This document shows, piece after piece, positions 7,038 to 15,086 of a DNA stretch of 15,561 nt. Where the stretch lies: the NCBI GenBank assembly GCA_030037185.1, contig JASHRR010000512.1:1-15561 (forward strand). The letters run 5' to 3'. The translations under genes and the position numbers were made by a program. Numbering within the stretch: position 1 is the stretch's first letter; each line of letters starts with the position of its first letter. The notes beneath the pieces are model-generated. The model did not search any database and was not told the origin of the DNA. It saw only the letters and a list, made by a program, of their open reading frames with translations. The DNA is from Xanthobacteraceae bacterium. GTDB lineage: Bacteria; Pseudomonadota; Alphaproteobacteria; Rhizobiales; Xanthobacteraceae.

Positions 7038-7880
7038 CTACCGATCATCATCGCGGTCCAAGCGGAAAACAATCACTGGACAAGTGGAGTGACGGATGAC
7101 GCAGCGCATTGTTCGCGCACGGCCGGGCTCGAGAGCTCCCCGCCAGCCCAGAACAATGAGGTCGCTCTGCTGTCGGAAATCAACGATCGCCGCGCCGGCG
7201 TCCCCTTGAGCGACTGCAAGGCGCATCTCGATGCCGTCTTTTGCACCGCCAACCGCGCACAGCCGGTCGAGAAACTCCCGCCCCCAAGCTGGCCACTCAT
7301 GGTGGGCATGGTCAACATATCGCGGAAATACCAATGTTCCCGGCTCAGTGGGGTGTTCCGCACCTGGTGTTGCGACGTGCAGCACAACGAGTTCCGCCGC
7401 GGCCCGCGATGCGAGGTCAGTGGCCGGGCCCATCGCCGCGGCGCTCGTCGGCGTCCCGTCATGTGGAACAAGCAGTTGATGCAACGCCCAGTCTTTGCGG
7501 CCGCGAACCGAGGGCACAAGGACAACGGGGCAGCGCGCGGCGCGCAGGACAGCTTCGGCCACACTCCCAAGTGTGCGCGATCGCAGGTCTGTTCGAATCT
7601 GCGGGCACATGACGATCATGGCTGCATGACGTTCGGCGGCTTCTTCCACGATGACCGCCGCGGCCGCGCCCGGGCGCCGCTCGACCACGAGCCCGCGCAC
7701 GTCTTCAGCCGAGAGCTTCATGCGCTCGACAAGCGCGGTGGGTGCCAAAGCGTCATCGCTGACGTGCACAGCAACGACGGTCGCATGCAGCAATTTGGCA
7801 AGACCGCGCGCCACAGGTATCGCTGCCGTCGCATGGACGGAGCCATCAAGGGGAACCAGCACGGTCTTGTGGGCAGTCAT
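7038..7880 (-). CDS. Universal stress protein with tandem Usp domains
   Basis: This encodes 280 residues with two Usp domains: residues 3-125 (KTVLVPLDGS at the start, RTLGSVAEAVLRAARCPVVLV at the end) and 132-273 (LHQLLVPHDGTPTSAAAM at the start, then LIVLGWRGALEPGRARTM and VIRHSTCPVIVF). Usp domains bind ATP or act as stress-linked scaffolds in the cytosol. The usual nucleotide-loop pattern G-x2-G-x9-G[ST] is poor in the first domain (only LGS remains) and partial in the second (GWRGALEPGRA), so ATP binding is uncertain. The start at 7880 overlaps the GH65 stop by four bases (ATGA), which indicates translational coupling. A longer frame from 7958 would overlap GH65 by 80 bases without added domain content. 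The neighbours place it in a sugar-phosphorylase operon. Confidence 0.92.
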   Translation of the reverse strand: MTAHKTVLVPLDGSVHATAAIPVARGLAKLLHATVVAVHVSDDALAPTALVERMKLSAEDVRGLVVERRPGAAAAVIVEEAAERHAAMIVMCPQIRTDLRSRTLGSVAEAVLRAARCPVVLVPSVRGRKDWALHQLLVPHDGTPTSAAAMGPATDLASRAAAELVVLHVATPGAEHPTEPGTLVFPRYVDHAHHEWPAWGREFLDRLCAVGGAKDGIEMRLAVAQGDAGAAIVDFRQQSDLIVLGWRGALEPGRARTMRCVIRHSTCPVIVFRLDRDDDR

Positions 7881-10159
7881 CGCCCGACCTTTTCCCAATT
7901 GCCCCATCCCGACCGATCGCCTTGCAATACAAAGCGCTGGCCGGCCCGAACGAGACACGCGGGCCCCCCGGCCACCCCGAGAGTCAGCTCGTCGCCCTTC
8001 TCTACGACCAGCTCGATTCGCCTCGGATTAGCTTCAAAGCGCAGATGCACCAACCGTTCCCGCCATTGGATCGGAAACGCCATTTCCACCCATCCCGGAA
8101 GCAGGTGCGGATCGACGGCGATGCCGTCCTCGCGGAGCTGTAGGCCTGCCACGCCGAACACCGCGGCCTGCCAGAGACCGCCAAGTGCCCCCATATGCAC
8201 GCCGCCGGCGGCATTGCCCATGTTGTCCGCCAAATCGATCTCGGCAGCTTGGCGGAAATAGGCTTGTGCAACGGCCCGATCACCGAGCCGCGCGGCGACG
8301 AGCGCGTACAGGGCAGGTCCTAACGAACTGCCATGCGCGGTGCGACGCTCGTAAAGCCGGAAATTTGCCTCATGCACTGCGACCGGCCATTTTTCCCACA
8401 GTAGCGCACTCAGTGCCACCACATCGGCTTGCTTGATGATCTTCGAGCGGCCGATCCGCTCTGCTCCAAGGCACACATCAATCGGCACGGCCCGGCCCCG
8501 ATATGGAGCCAGATCAACCTCTTCGAGTTGAAAGTAGCCGGCAAATTGCTCGACGAGTTTGGTTGTCGGATCGAGCCCCGTTACCAATGCCGTCGCAAGC
8601 GCGCGCCAACTGTGTGGCTCCTCCTCCGTCAGGCCGAGACGCGTAGACAGCCGCTGCCAGTCACTGGGGTGATCCCGCGCCAGCATGGCCATTGCGTCGG
8701 CAGCGCGTTCCATATTGAACATCGCCATCGCATTCGTGTACGCATTGTCATCGACTTCTTCGTGATACTCGTCGGGACCGATCACCTGCCGTATGTGGGC
8801 GCGACCATCGGGCTCAACTTGTGCCCGGCTCGCCCAGAAGCGCGCCGTCTCTACGAGGATTTCTGTGCCGGCAGTCAGCATGAAGGCGTCGTCACCGGTG
8901 GCACGCCAGTACTGCCATACGGCGTATGCGATGTCGGCGCTGATATGGTGCTCTCGTTCGCCAGTAAGAATGTTTATCAGGCGGCCATCGGGGCCGACGA
9001 CAGTCCGGGGCGTTACCTCATCGCCAGTATCGGCCGATTCCCATGCGTAGAGGGCACCGTCATAGCCGTGTGCCTTGGCCTTGCGGCGTGCGGCATCGAG
9101 AGTGTTGTACCGATACATGATCAGCGAGCGCGCCGCAGGAGGGTCGGTAAGTACATAGAAGGGCAGCATGTAGATTTCAGTATCCCAGAACACATGCCCC
9201 CGATATGCCTCCCCGGTCAGGCCGCGCGCACCAATGGACGCGTGTTCATCGGCGGGATTGACCGCCGCGATGAGGCAATAAGTTGCGAATCGGAGCGCGC
9301 GTTGGGCCTCCTCGTCCCCCACGATCTCAATCTTGGTGGCTTCCCATCTGCGGCACCACGCATCGACATGAGCCGCCACGGCGGCTTGAAAGCCCCGGGC
9401 GCATATGGAGGTCAGGCGATCGCGCGCGGCCTTGGCCGGGCTCGTCGCATCACGTGACGTAAAGACGGTGAAAATACGATCAAAGCGAATCGTCTCGCCA
9501 AGGCCCACGTCCCATGACCACCGTTCCTCCCCGCCATAGGCTCCGCCTTCGTGGCGCGCCGGTCTTCCTGCTGCCGCATCCTGCACCACGGACACGGCAG
9601 CGATCTCAATCTCTGTACCAGGCACGCGCAAGAGTGTCGTATCTGATTCAGCAACAATCCGTTCAGTGTCCGTGCCGGTGCCGACGCGTGTGCCGAGGCT
9701 GATCCTCCCTGCGTAATTCTCGGCGGTCACCACCACCGATTGGAGGAGCAGGTGCCGATCCGCGAGAGAAGCAAGCTGGAGATAGGTCAATCGCGTGATG
9801 CGTCCGCTCACGTCTTGCTGCCGCCACTCCCGCCATAGAACGCCCTGGCGAAGATCAAGTTGTCGTCGATGGCCGAGGATGCGACCAGTCTCGAGCGAGA
9901 GCCGATGATCCTCCACCGTTACGTCTACGTGCAACCAATGCGGAAGCACGGCCAGCCTCGGTCCGAGGTTCCCATCCGCGACGTAGACGCCGGCGGCGAA
10001 GGTCGCCGGACGCGAAAACCTGCCGCCTTCGGCAATCGAGGCCCTGGTGCTGATATATCCATTGCCGATGGCATAGACCGACTCCACTGCACGTTCTCGC
10101 GCCGGATCCACGCCTTCTTCGGTCAGCAACCAATCCGGATCCAGACAGGGCGAAAGCAT
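7877..10159 (-). CDS. Glycoside hydrolase family 65 phosphorylase (disaccharide phosphorylase)
   Basis: This encodes 760 residues, the normal length for GH65. It has an N-terminal beta-sandwich (residues 1 to about 270, with YAIGNGYISTRASIAEG at 29-45), an (alpha/alpha)6 catalytic barrel (about 300-680), and a short C-terminal beta domain. Family landmarks are WDTEIYMLPF at 325-334, the catalytic acid Glu464 in GPDEYHE (461-467), and the phosphate-site segments KQAD (576-579) and HGSS (609-612), whose presence favours a phosphorylase over a hydrolase. Enzymes of this family split trehalose, maltose, kojibiose or nigerose with phosphate to give beta-glucose-1-phosphate and glucose. Which disaccharide is used cannot be told from sequence alone. 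It is the first gene of the operon with Usp and the broken HAD gene and is divergent from the GT4 gene. The ribosome site is weak (ACGAG), and no convincing -10 element was found upstream on this strand. Confidence 0.93.
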   Translation of the reverse strand: MLSPCLDPDWLLTEEGVDPARERAVESVYAIGNGYISTRASIAEGGRFSRPATFAAGVYVADGNLGPRLAVLPHWLHVDVTVEDHRLSLETGRILGHRRQLDLRQGVLWREWRQQDVSGRITRLTYLQLASLADRHLLLQSVVVTAENYAGRISLGTRVGTGTDTERIVAESDTTLLRVPGTEIEIAAVSVVQDAAAGRPARHEGGAYGGEERWSWDVGLGETIRFDRIFTVFTSRDATSPAKAARDRLTSICARGFQAAVAAHVDAWCRRWEATKIEIVGDEEAQRALRFATYCLIAAVNPADEHASIGARGLTGEAYRGHVFWDTEIYMLPFYVLTDPPAARSLIMYRYNTLDAARRKAKAHGYDGALYAWESADTGDEVTPRTVVGPDGRLINILTGEREHHISADIAYAVWQYWRATGDDAFMLTAGTEILVETARFWASRAQVEPDGRAHIRQVIGPDEYHEEVDDNAYTNAMAMFNMERAADAMAMLARDHPSDWQRLSTRLGLTEEEPHSWRALATALVTGLDPTTKLVEQFAGYFQLEEVDLAPYRGRAVPIDVCLGAERIGRSKIIKQADVVALSALLWEKWPVAVHEANFRLYERRTAHGSSLGPALYALVAARLGDRAVAQAYFRQAAEIDLADNMGNAAGGVHMGALGGLWQAAVFGVAGLQLREDGIAVDPHLLPGWVEMAFPIQWRERLVHLRFEANPRRIELVVEKGDELTLGVAGGPACLVRAGQRFVLQGDRSGWGNWEKVGR

Positions 10160-10316
10160 AAAGTCACTCGTAAGGTTGGACGTCAGACGCCGTCAACGTC
10201 ATCGCGACGACCAGATCTGTCGTTTTTGGCATTAACACGACGATCGCCCTTGAAATTCCGAGCGCATGAATAACTCTCAAAGATTAAACATCAGAGCATA
10301 GGTGGCGGGCAGGACT

Positions 10317-10356
10317 TTGAGCCATGTCAAAGCCGCTTGTTCTCGCCCGCTTTAGT
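10317..10356 (+). promoter_or_regulatory. FixK/FNR-like box TTGAGCCATGTCAA plus -10 element
   Basis: TTGAGCCATGTCAA (10317-10330) has both TTGA/TCAA half sites and sits in a longer imperfect palindrome, CTTTGA-N6-TCAAAG. TTTAGT (10351-10356) matches the -10 consensus at four of six positions and starts 27.5 bp from the box centre, the same spacing as at the SPW gene. The predicted start near 10365 gives a 48-base leader to the GT4 gene at 10413. The box could also act on the divergent GH65 operon, but no good -10 was seen on that side. Confidence 0.65.
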
Positions 10357-10412
10357 CACTTCAAGTCCGCCTACCCAGCGCCTTTTTGGGACTCGTTGTA
10401 GGAGCACCACCG

Positions 10413-11600
10413 ATGCGGATTGCCCAGATCGCCCCTCTTCACGAACGCGTGCCGCCCAGGCTTTACGGGGGCACGGAACGCGTCGTGTCGTTTTTGACTG
10501 AGGAACTCGTGCGTCAGGGACACGACGTGACGCTTTTTGCTAGCGGCGACTCCAAGACATCGGCCAAGCTAGTGCGCTGCTGCGAAATAGCGCTGCGCCT
10601 CAATCCTGCCGTGCGGGATCCCTTGCCCTACCACATGATCATGCTGGACGAGGTCCGTCGCCGGATCGACGACTTCGATATTCTGCACTTCCACATCGAC
10701 ATGCTTCACGCGCCGCTGGTGCGTGACATCGCAGGTCGAACTCTGACGACTCTGCACGGCCGTCTAGACCTGCTCGACCTCGCTCCCTTCTACGCGGCGT
10801 TTCGTGACCTTCCGCTCGCCTCGATCTCGAATAACCAGCAGGAATATTTGAGCAATGTGAACTGGCAGGGTACTATCTATCATGGCCTGCCACACAACCT
10901 CCTGCCGTTCTCCCCGAATGCCAACGGCTATCTCGCATTCCTTGGTCGGATCGCACCCGAGAAGCGGCCGGATCGAGCAATTGAGATCGCCGGGCGCTGC
11001 GGCATGCCGCTGAAGATCGCGGCCAAGGTAGACCGTGCCGATCGGGCCTACTGGGAAGACAAGATCCGTCCGATGGTCGAGGCTAGGTCGGATGTCGAGT
11101 TCCTCGGCGAGATCGGCGAAAGCGACAAGGCAGGCTTTCTCGGCGACGCGGCCGCCTTGCTGTTTCCGATCGATTGGCCAGAGCCCTTCGGATTGGTGAT
11201 GATCGAGGCGATGGCGTGCGGCACACCGGTCATCGCGTATCGCCAGGGATCGATTCCCGAGATCATTCAGGACAACGTGTCAGGCTTCGTTGTTGATGCA
11301 ATCGAGGGGGCCGTCGCCGCGGTTCGACAAGTCGTAAGCTTGGATCGGGCCAAGGTGCGTGCCGAATTCGCCCGCCGGTTCACGGCCGAACGAATGGCGC
11401 GCGACTATGTCGGGATCTATCGGCGTCTTCTTATGTTGAATGGAAGGCATGAGCAATCGCCGCCGGCCCGGCTGTCCCGAGGCGGCTCCAATGGGAGTAA
11501 TGGGCTGCGGGACGCCCAGACCATCTCAGCAGACCTATTCCACCCGTCAGAGGATGAATTGCCGGCGGGCGGTCCCCGGCATTGCACCCGCGCTGGCTGA
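10413..11600 (+). CDS. GT4-family glycosyltransferase
   Basis: This encodes 395 residues with the two-Rossmann GT-B fold. The N-terminal domain opens RIAQIAPLHERVPPRLYGGT, a glycine-rich loop typical of retaining GT4 enzymes. The C-terminal domain begins near LAFLGRIAPEKRPDRA (174-189; Lys184 in the sugar-phosphate-contacting position) and contains the E-x7-E motif Glu257/Glu265 in EPFGLVMIEAMACGTPV. The donor is probably a nucleotide-glucose or similar, but donor and acceptor cannot be read from the sequence. The start at 10413 has GGAG eight bases upstream; the frame extends nine codons further without a ribosome site. The last 50 or so residues (after YRRLLML) are Gly/Ser/Pro-rich and unlike the conserved core. 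It is preceded by a FixK/FNR-like box and followed 109 bases later by the DUF302 gene, probably in one transcript. Its pairing with a divergent GH65 phosphorylase suggests glucan or disaccharide turnover. Confidence 0.9.
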   Translation: MRIAQIAPLHERVPPRLYGGTERVVSFLTEELVRQGHDVTLFASGDSKTSAKLVRCCEIALRLNPAVRDPLPYHMIMLDEVRRRIDDFDILHFHIDMLHAPLVRDIAGRTLTTLHGRLDLLDLAPFYAAFRDLPLASISNNQQEYLSNVNWQGTIYHGLPHNLLPFSPNANGYLAFLGRIAPEKRPDRAIEIAGRCGMPLKIAAKVDRADRAYWEDKIRPMVEARSDVEFLGEIGESDKAGFLGDAAALLFPIDWPEPFGLVMIEAMACGTPVIAYRQGSIPEIIQDNVSGFVVDAIEGAVAAVRQVVSLDRAKVRAEFARRFTAERMARDYVGIYRRLLMLNGRHEQSPPARLSRGGSNGSNGLRDAQTISADLFHPSEDELPAGGPRHCTRAG

Positions 11601-11709
11601 CCGGTCCGATGGACTGCTGAAGGCGGAGAATGACGATTGGCGCGTGCCCTGGTCCGAGGGCGGTTGTCGCCCGGGACGAACGCGGAATGTTCGTCTATAG
11701 GAGCCGCAA

Positions 11710-12168
11710 ATGCATTATCTGTCCAAGTGCCTGACCATGAGCTTCAGTGATGCCGTTGCTGCGACCAGGGAGGCTTTGAAGCGCCGCCACCTCGCGGTCT
11801 TTGCCGAAATCGACCTGGGTAAGGCCCTGAGGAGAGAGCTCGCAGTCGACTCTTATCCCTACCTCATCTTCAGCGCCTGCAACGTGCCGCTGACCCGCCG
11901 AGCCATCCGGCTCGATAGCGAGATCGGCTCGATCCTGCTTTGTAATTTCGTGGTCCAAGCGCACCCGAACGGTCGAGTTGAAATCTCCGTCGCGGATCCG
12001 CTCACCACGATTGGATCAATCAATCATGTGGAGCTGCTGGCGATCGCCCAAGAACTCCGGTCTCTGGTTCAGCAAGTCATTGACGACATCGAGCCATTTC
12101 CCGAGCGCTCGCACGACTTCGGTAACAGCGAGGAGGCTGGTCGCCAATTCGCGCACGGGCTGGGATAA
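11710..12168 (+). CDS. DUF302 domain protein
   Basis: This encodes 152 residues. The DUF302 core covers about residues 10-100: SFSDAVAATREALKRRHLAV, then FAEIDLGKAL, PYLIFSACNVPLTRRAI, DSEIGSILLCNFVVQ and VEISVADP. DUF302 proteins are small, mostly single-domain, and of unproven function; in many proteobacteria they lie near stress, metal or redox genes. The C-terminal 50 residues form a helical tail (HVELLAIAQELRSLVQQVID) that is also preserved in the decayed copy at 3121-3505. The start follows AGGAG six bases upstream. No promoter box lies directly before it, so it is likely co-transcribed with the GT4 gene. Confidence 0.85.
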   Translation: MHYLSKCLTMSFSDAVAATREALKRRHLAVFAEIDLGKALRRELAVDSYPYLIFSACNVPLTRRAIRLDSEIGSILLCNFVVQAHPNGRVEISVADPLTTIGSINHVELLAIAQELRSLVQQVIDDIEPFPERSHDFGNSEEAGRQFAHGLG

Positions 12169-12171
12169 CGC

Positions 12172-12294
12172 ATGGGCCGGGATAAAGAGGGGCTTGAACC
12201 TTTCACCTGCGAGGTGATTAAAATTGGCCGCGTTAGAGGCTGGGCAGCTACGAATATGACACCGCGTTCTGATCCCAACGTCAGGGCGGCATAG
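12172..12294 (+). CDS. Possible 40-residue peptide
   Basis: A short frame starts three bases after the DUF302 stop with ATG at 12172 and reads MGRDKEGLEPFTCEVIKIG and further to the stop at 12292-12294. The composition is protein-like, but there is no good ribosome site and no family is recognised. It may be the remnant of a longer gene or chance. The rest of 12169-12448 shows nothing. Confidence 0.2.
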   Translation: MGRDKEGLEPFTCEVIKIGRVRGWAATNMTPRSDPNVRAA

Positions 12295-12448
12295 CCACGA
12301 CAGGTAATCAGGGCCATTGTCGACCCTTTTCGCAATGTTCGGCTATGAAGCGCCTCTGCGCATGCCGGTCACGCGTGCTGGTCCACCGACGCGAACCGCC
12401 GCAGCCTCCACACCAAGCCCATGCTAACGTCAGAGTGAACCAAAGTCC

Positions 12449-14398
12449 TCACGCGCTTCGCTTCACTTCGCGAGGAACCGAACGGATCGCAGGAAACTGA
12501 TCTGCCGTTACCGTCTCCTGCGCCAGTAGCAAGTCAGCACCCTTGTCAAGATCCGCCCGGCGCTCGCGCAGGACCTCGGTAGCTCGCTCGAACGCTTTTG
12601 CGATGATGTCGCGCACTGCGACGTCAATCTCACGTTCGGTTGCCTCGGAAGCCTGGATGCGATTAGCAGTAGTCCCGGTCAGGAACGGCTGGGGCGGCGG
12701 TGAATAGGTCCGCTGTCCCACCGCGTCGTTCATGCCATACCGTGTCACCATTTCGGTGGCGATCTCGGTTGCACGCTGCAGGTCGTCGGACGCGCCGGTC
12801 GAGACCTCGCCGTCAAAGACCAGAGCTTCCGCCGCGCGGCCGCCCATGAGCACGCTGATCCGGTTTTCGAGGTCATGACGTGCCAGCAGAAAGCGATCCT
12901 CTGTAGGCCGCTGAATGGTGTATCCGAGTGCCCCCACGCCGCGCGGAATGATTGATACCTTATGGACCGGATCGACGCCCGGCAGGCTTGCGGCCACCAG
13001 CGCATGCCCCATCTCGTGAAAGGCGACGCGGCGGCGCTCTTCGGGCCCAAGCACGCGGCTCTTCTTCTCGAGGCCAGCGACGATGCGTTCGATCGCCACC
13101 GTGAAGTCGTCGAGCGTTACCCTGTCGCCGTTGCGCCGCGTCGCCACGATGGCGGCCTCGTTGACGAGGTTGGCGAGATCGGCGCCGGTGAAGCCAGGCG
13201 TCAGGCCGGCGATCTGGTCGAGATCAACGTCGGGCGCAAGCTTCACTTTGGCGACATGCACCTTCAGGATTTCGCGCCGACCTGGGCGGTCGGGGCGATC
13301 GACCAACACCTGACGATCAAATCGTCCGGGCCGTAACAGCGCCGGATCGAGCACCTCCGGACGATTGGTGGCGGCAAGCAGGATCACTCCAGTGCTCGGG
13401 TCGAAGCCATCAAGCTCAGCCAGCAGCTGGTTGAGGGTCTGCTCTTTCTCATCATAGCCACCGAACGCACCGGCCATGCGGCTGCGCCCCAACGCGTCGA
13501 GTTCGTCTATGAAGATGATGCACGGCGCTGCGCGCCGCGCTTGGTCGAAGAGGTCGCGCACCCGCGCGGCGCCGACGCCGACGAACATCTCGACGAACTC
13601 CGAACCGGATATTGAGAAGAATGGTACGCCCGCCTCACCGGCGACCGCGCGGCCCAGGAGGGTCTTTCCGGTGCCTGGCGGTCCGATCAGCAGCACGCCC
13701 TTGGGGATGCGCGCGCCGAGGCGCCCGAACGATTTCGGGTCGCGCAGGAAGGCCACAATCTCCTGTAGCTCGGATTTCGCTTCATCAACGCCCGCGACGT
13801 CCCGAAACGCCACCTTGGTGTCGGTTTCGACATAGATCCTGGCGCGCGACTTTCCGATCGCCATCAGGCCGCCAAAACCTTGGCGTTCCGCCATCCGCCG
13901 GATGCCATACATCCAGATCAGATAAAAGCCGAAAATCGGCAACACCCAGGACAGAATCATCGAGAGAAAACTGCTGGACGGCTCGCCCGTAACCTTAATG
14001 CCGTGGGCGCTCAACTTGTCGGCAAGCGCGGGTTCGACACGAACCGTGTTGAACAGCTTTCGGCCATCTGGAAGCGGATCCTTAAGGGTGCCGGCGATTG
14101 TTTCCGACCCGACCACTACCTCCGAGATCTTGTCCTGCTCGAGAAGCTGCTCGAATTGGCTGTACGGAATGGTCTCGACCTGTTTGAATTGCAGCCACAG
14201 GTACTGGATCAGCATCACGCCGAGAAAGGCAGCAAAAACATACCAGATGGTGAACTGGTGCTTTCGCTCCTCGGGTTCCTTGGGCGGGCGATTTTTCGCC
14301 GGTGGGTTCACCTTGTCTTGGCTGCCGTCTAGGCCGAAAAACTGCAGCACGCGGCGGACAGGGACGAGGTCCCCATTTCTTGGCTGCTTGTCAAGCAT
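12449..14398 (-). CDS. ftsH: FtsH-family membrane AAA+ zinc protease (accessory paralogue)
   Basis: This encodes 649 residues and is complete. A cytoplasmic N-terminal extension of about 48 residues precedes the first membrane segment (50-69), then a periplasmic domain (about 70-142) and a second segment (143-165). The AAA+ module has Walker A GPPGTGKT (239-246), the pore motif MFVG (271-274), Walker B IIFIDEL (294-300) and the second region of homology [19 protein letters not shown] (345-363). The protease domain has the zinc motif HEMGH (461-465) and a third-ligand Asp in STGASDDL (533-540). All key residues are present, so it should be an active hexameric inner-membrane protease degrading membrane and soluble proteins. 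The extended, Pro-rich N-terminus and its place in an accessory island suggest a second FtsH besides the housekeeping copy; this is inference. The start at 14398 is supported by GGAGAGG. No FixK/FNR box precedes it. Confidence 0.95.
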   Translation of the reverse strand: MLDKQPRNGDLVPVRRVLQFFGLDGSQDKVNPPAKNRPPKEPEERKHQFTIWYVFAAFLGVMLIQYLWLQFKQVETIPYSQFEQLLEQDKISEVVVGSETIAGTLKDPLPDGRKLFNTVRVEPALADKLSAHGIKVTGEPSSSFLSMILSWVLPIFGFYLIWMYGIRRMAERQGFGGLMAIGKSRARIYVETDTKVAFRDVAGVDEAKSELQEIVAFLRDPKSFGRLGARIPKGVLLIGPPGTGKTLLGRAVAGEAGVPFFSISGSEFVEMFVGVGAARVRDLFDQARRAAPCIIFIDELDALGRSRMAGAFGGYDEKEQTLNQLLAELDGFDPSTGVILLAATNRPEVLDPALLRPGRFDRQVLVDRPDRPGRREILKVHVAKVKLAPDVDLDQIAGLTPGFTGADLANLVNEAAIVATRRNGDRVTLDDFTVAIERIVAGLEKKSRVLGPEERRRVAFHEMGHALVAASLPGVDPVHKVSIIPRGVGALGYTIQRPTEDRFLLARHDLENRISVLMGGRAAEALVFDGEVSTGASDDLQRATEIATEMVTRYGMNDAVGQRTYSPPPQPFLTGTTANRIQASEATEREIDVAVRDIIAKAFERATEVLRERRADLDKGADLLLAQETVTADQFPAIRSVPREVKRSA

Positions 14399-14434
14399 GT
14401 GGCCTCTCCAAGCTGATGCTGACTTCGCTCTGGT

Positions 14435-14746
14435 TTGGGTCTATCGCTTATATCATTTATTATTGCCGCTGCGGTCAATGCCGATCCTATAGAGGCAGGC
14501 TCGCAAGTTGCTGACGAGAAGGTGGCTGCCGGGCAATCGCGCATGCGCGAAGTGCCGAACGGCCTTACATCCGCGCAGGCAGCCCGGCCGCTTTCGCAAC
14601 AGCCGCAAGTCGCTGAGGATGCTCTGGCCGCAGTGAGGATACCCTCGCCTTTGGTGAACACCAGGCCGCTGCCGACTTGGCGACGTCGGTTGCAGTTTCG
14701 CCTGCAATGCCTTAGCCAACTTAGGCGATTGGTGAGAAAAAGTTAA
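14435..14746 (+). CDS. Doubtful open frame with signal-peptide-like start
   Basis: A plus-strand frame begins with a TTG at 14435 and reads GLSLISFIIAAAVNADPIEA, which resembles a signal peptide with an A-x-A type cleavage site. An acidic/Ala/Gln segment and a basic end follow, 103 codons in all. There is no ribosome site. The nearest ATG (14415) is in a different frame, and the region between is only 36 bases from the divergent ftsH start. It may be a broken small exported protein or chance. Nothing else was found in 14399-14778 apart from the ftsH leader. Confidence 0.22.
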   Translation: MGLSLISFIIAAAVNADPIEAGSQVADEKVAAGQSRMREVPNGLTSAQAARPLSQQPQVAEDALAAVRIPSPLVNTRPLPTWRRRLQFRLQCLSQLRRLVRKS

Positions 14747-14778
14747 TAAAATCAACGGCCACACCCCGAAAGTCTCCA

Positions 14779-14962
14779 CTACGCCTGCTCGGTCGCAACG
14801 CGCGCCGGCTGCCCCACCGGCGCGGTGATGCGCGGCGGGGACCTGCGACGGCACATCAAGTTTCAGGCGCTTCACTAGAAGCTTTTGGTCGGCGTTCAGT
14901 TCGGTGTAGCGGCTCACGATCAGCGTACGGCCATCGGTGGTGGGGAAGTGAACGTCGTGCAT
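14779..14962 (-). pseudogene. Transposase C-terminal remnant (IS1634-like, IS4 superfamily)
   Basis: The minus strand from 14962 reads MHDVHFPTTDGRTLIVSRYT, then ELNADQKLLVKRLKLDVPSQ. After a frameshift near 14830 it reads PPRITAPVGQPARVATEQA to a stop at 14779-14781. The pattern 'FPTTDGR.L.L.RYT......LL..L.L.LP.QPPPRI' is, from memory, the end of IS1634-type transposases common in Bradyrhizobium. Only the last 60 or so residues are present; the catalytic DDE region is absent, and stops lie just upstream. It is debris of an insertion sequence between ftsH and the sensor kinase. Assignment to the exact family is moderate; identification as transposase is better. Confidence 0.6.
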
Positions 14963-15086
14963 TAGGATGGCGGCGAGTCACCGCGACAAGCTGGAAAGAC
15001 ACGCCGCCGCGGGGGCGCTATCTGCTGCCCACGAATCTCTGCGACGAGGAACCGTGTCAAACATGCTTTCCTCTCGATGCCCGGCC

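Noticed and set aside
6358..7092. Plus-strand open frame of 244 codons
   Set aside because: Antisense to the HAD pseudogene, whose motifs III and IV are unmistakable; no domain in the plus frame.
7881..7958. Longer start for the Usp gene
   Set aside because: It would overlap GH65 by about 80 bases and add residues with no Usp character; the ATGA overlap at 7877-7880 explains the start.
7089..8261. Plus-strand open frame of 390 codons
   Set aside because: It lies antisense to the Usp gene and the end of GH65, both clearly real; its sequence is low-complexity Arg/His/Cys-rich as expected for a shadow frame in GC-rich coding DNA.
8429..9457. Plus-strand open frame of 342 codons
   Set aside because: Fully antisense to the conserved catalytic part of GH65, with no ribosome site or domain.
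10386..10412. Longer start for the GT4 gene
   Set aside because: The nine extra codons have no ribosome site, whereas 10413 has GGAG at the right distance and begins at the family's usual N-terminus.
14418..14475. Sigma-70 promoter for ftsH (TTGACC with TATAAG on the minus strand)
   Set aside because: The spacing is 20 bases, too long, and at 17 bases the -10 match is poor; not strong enough to list.
14740..14756. TTAATAAAATCAA near the ftsH/transposase gap as a FixK box
   Set aside because: Half-site spacing is one base short and the first half site is TTAAT, not TTGAT.
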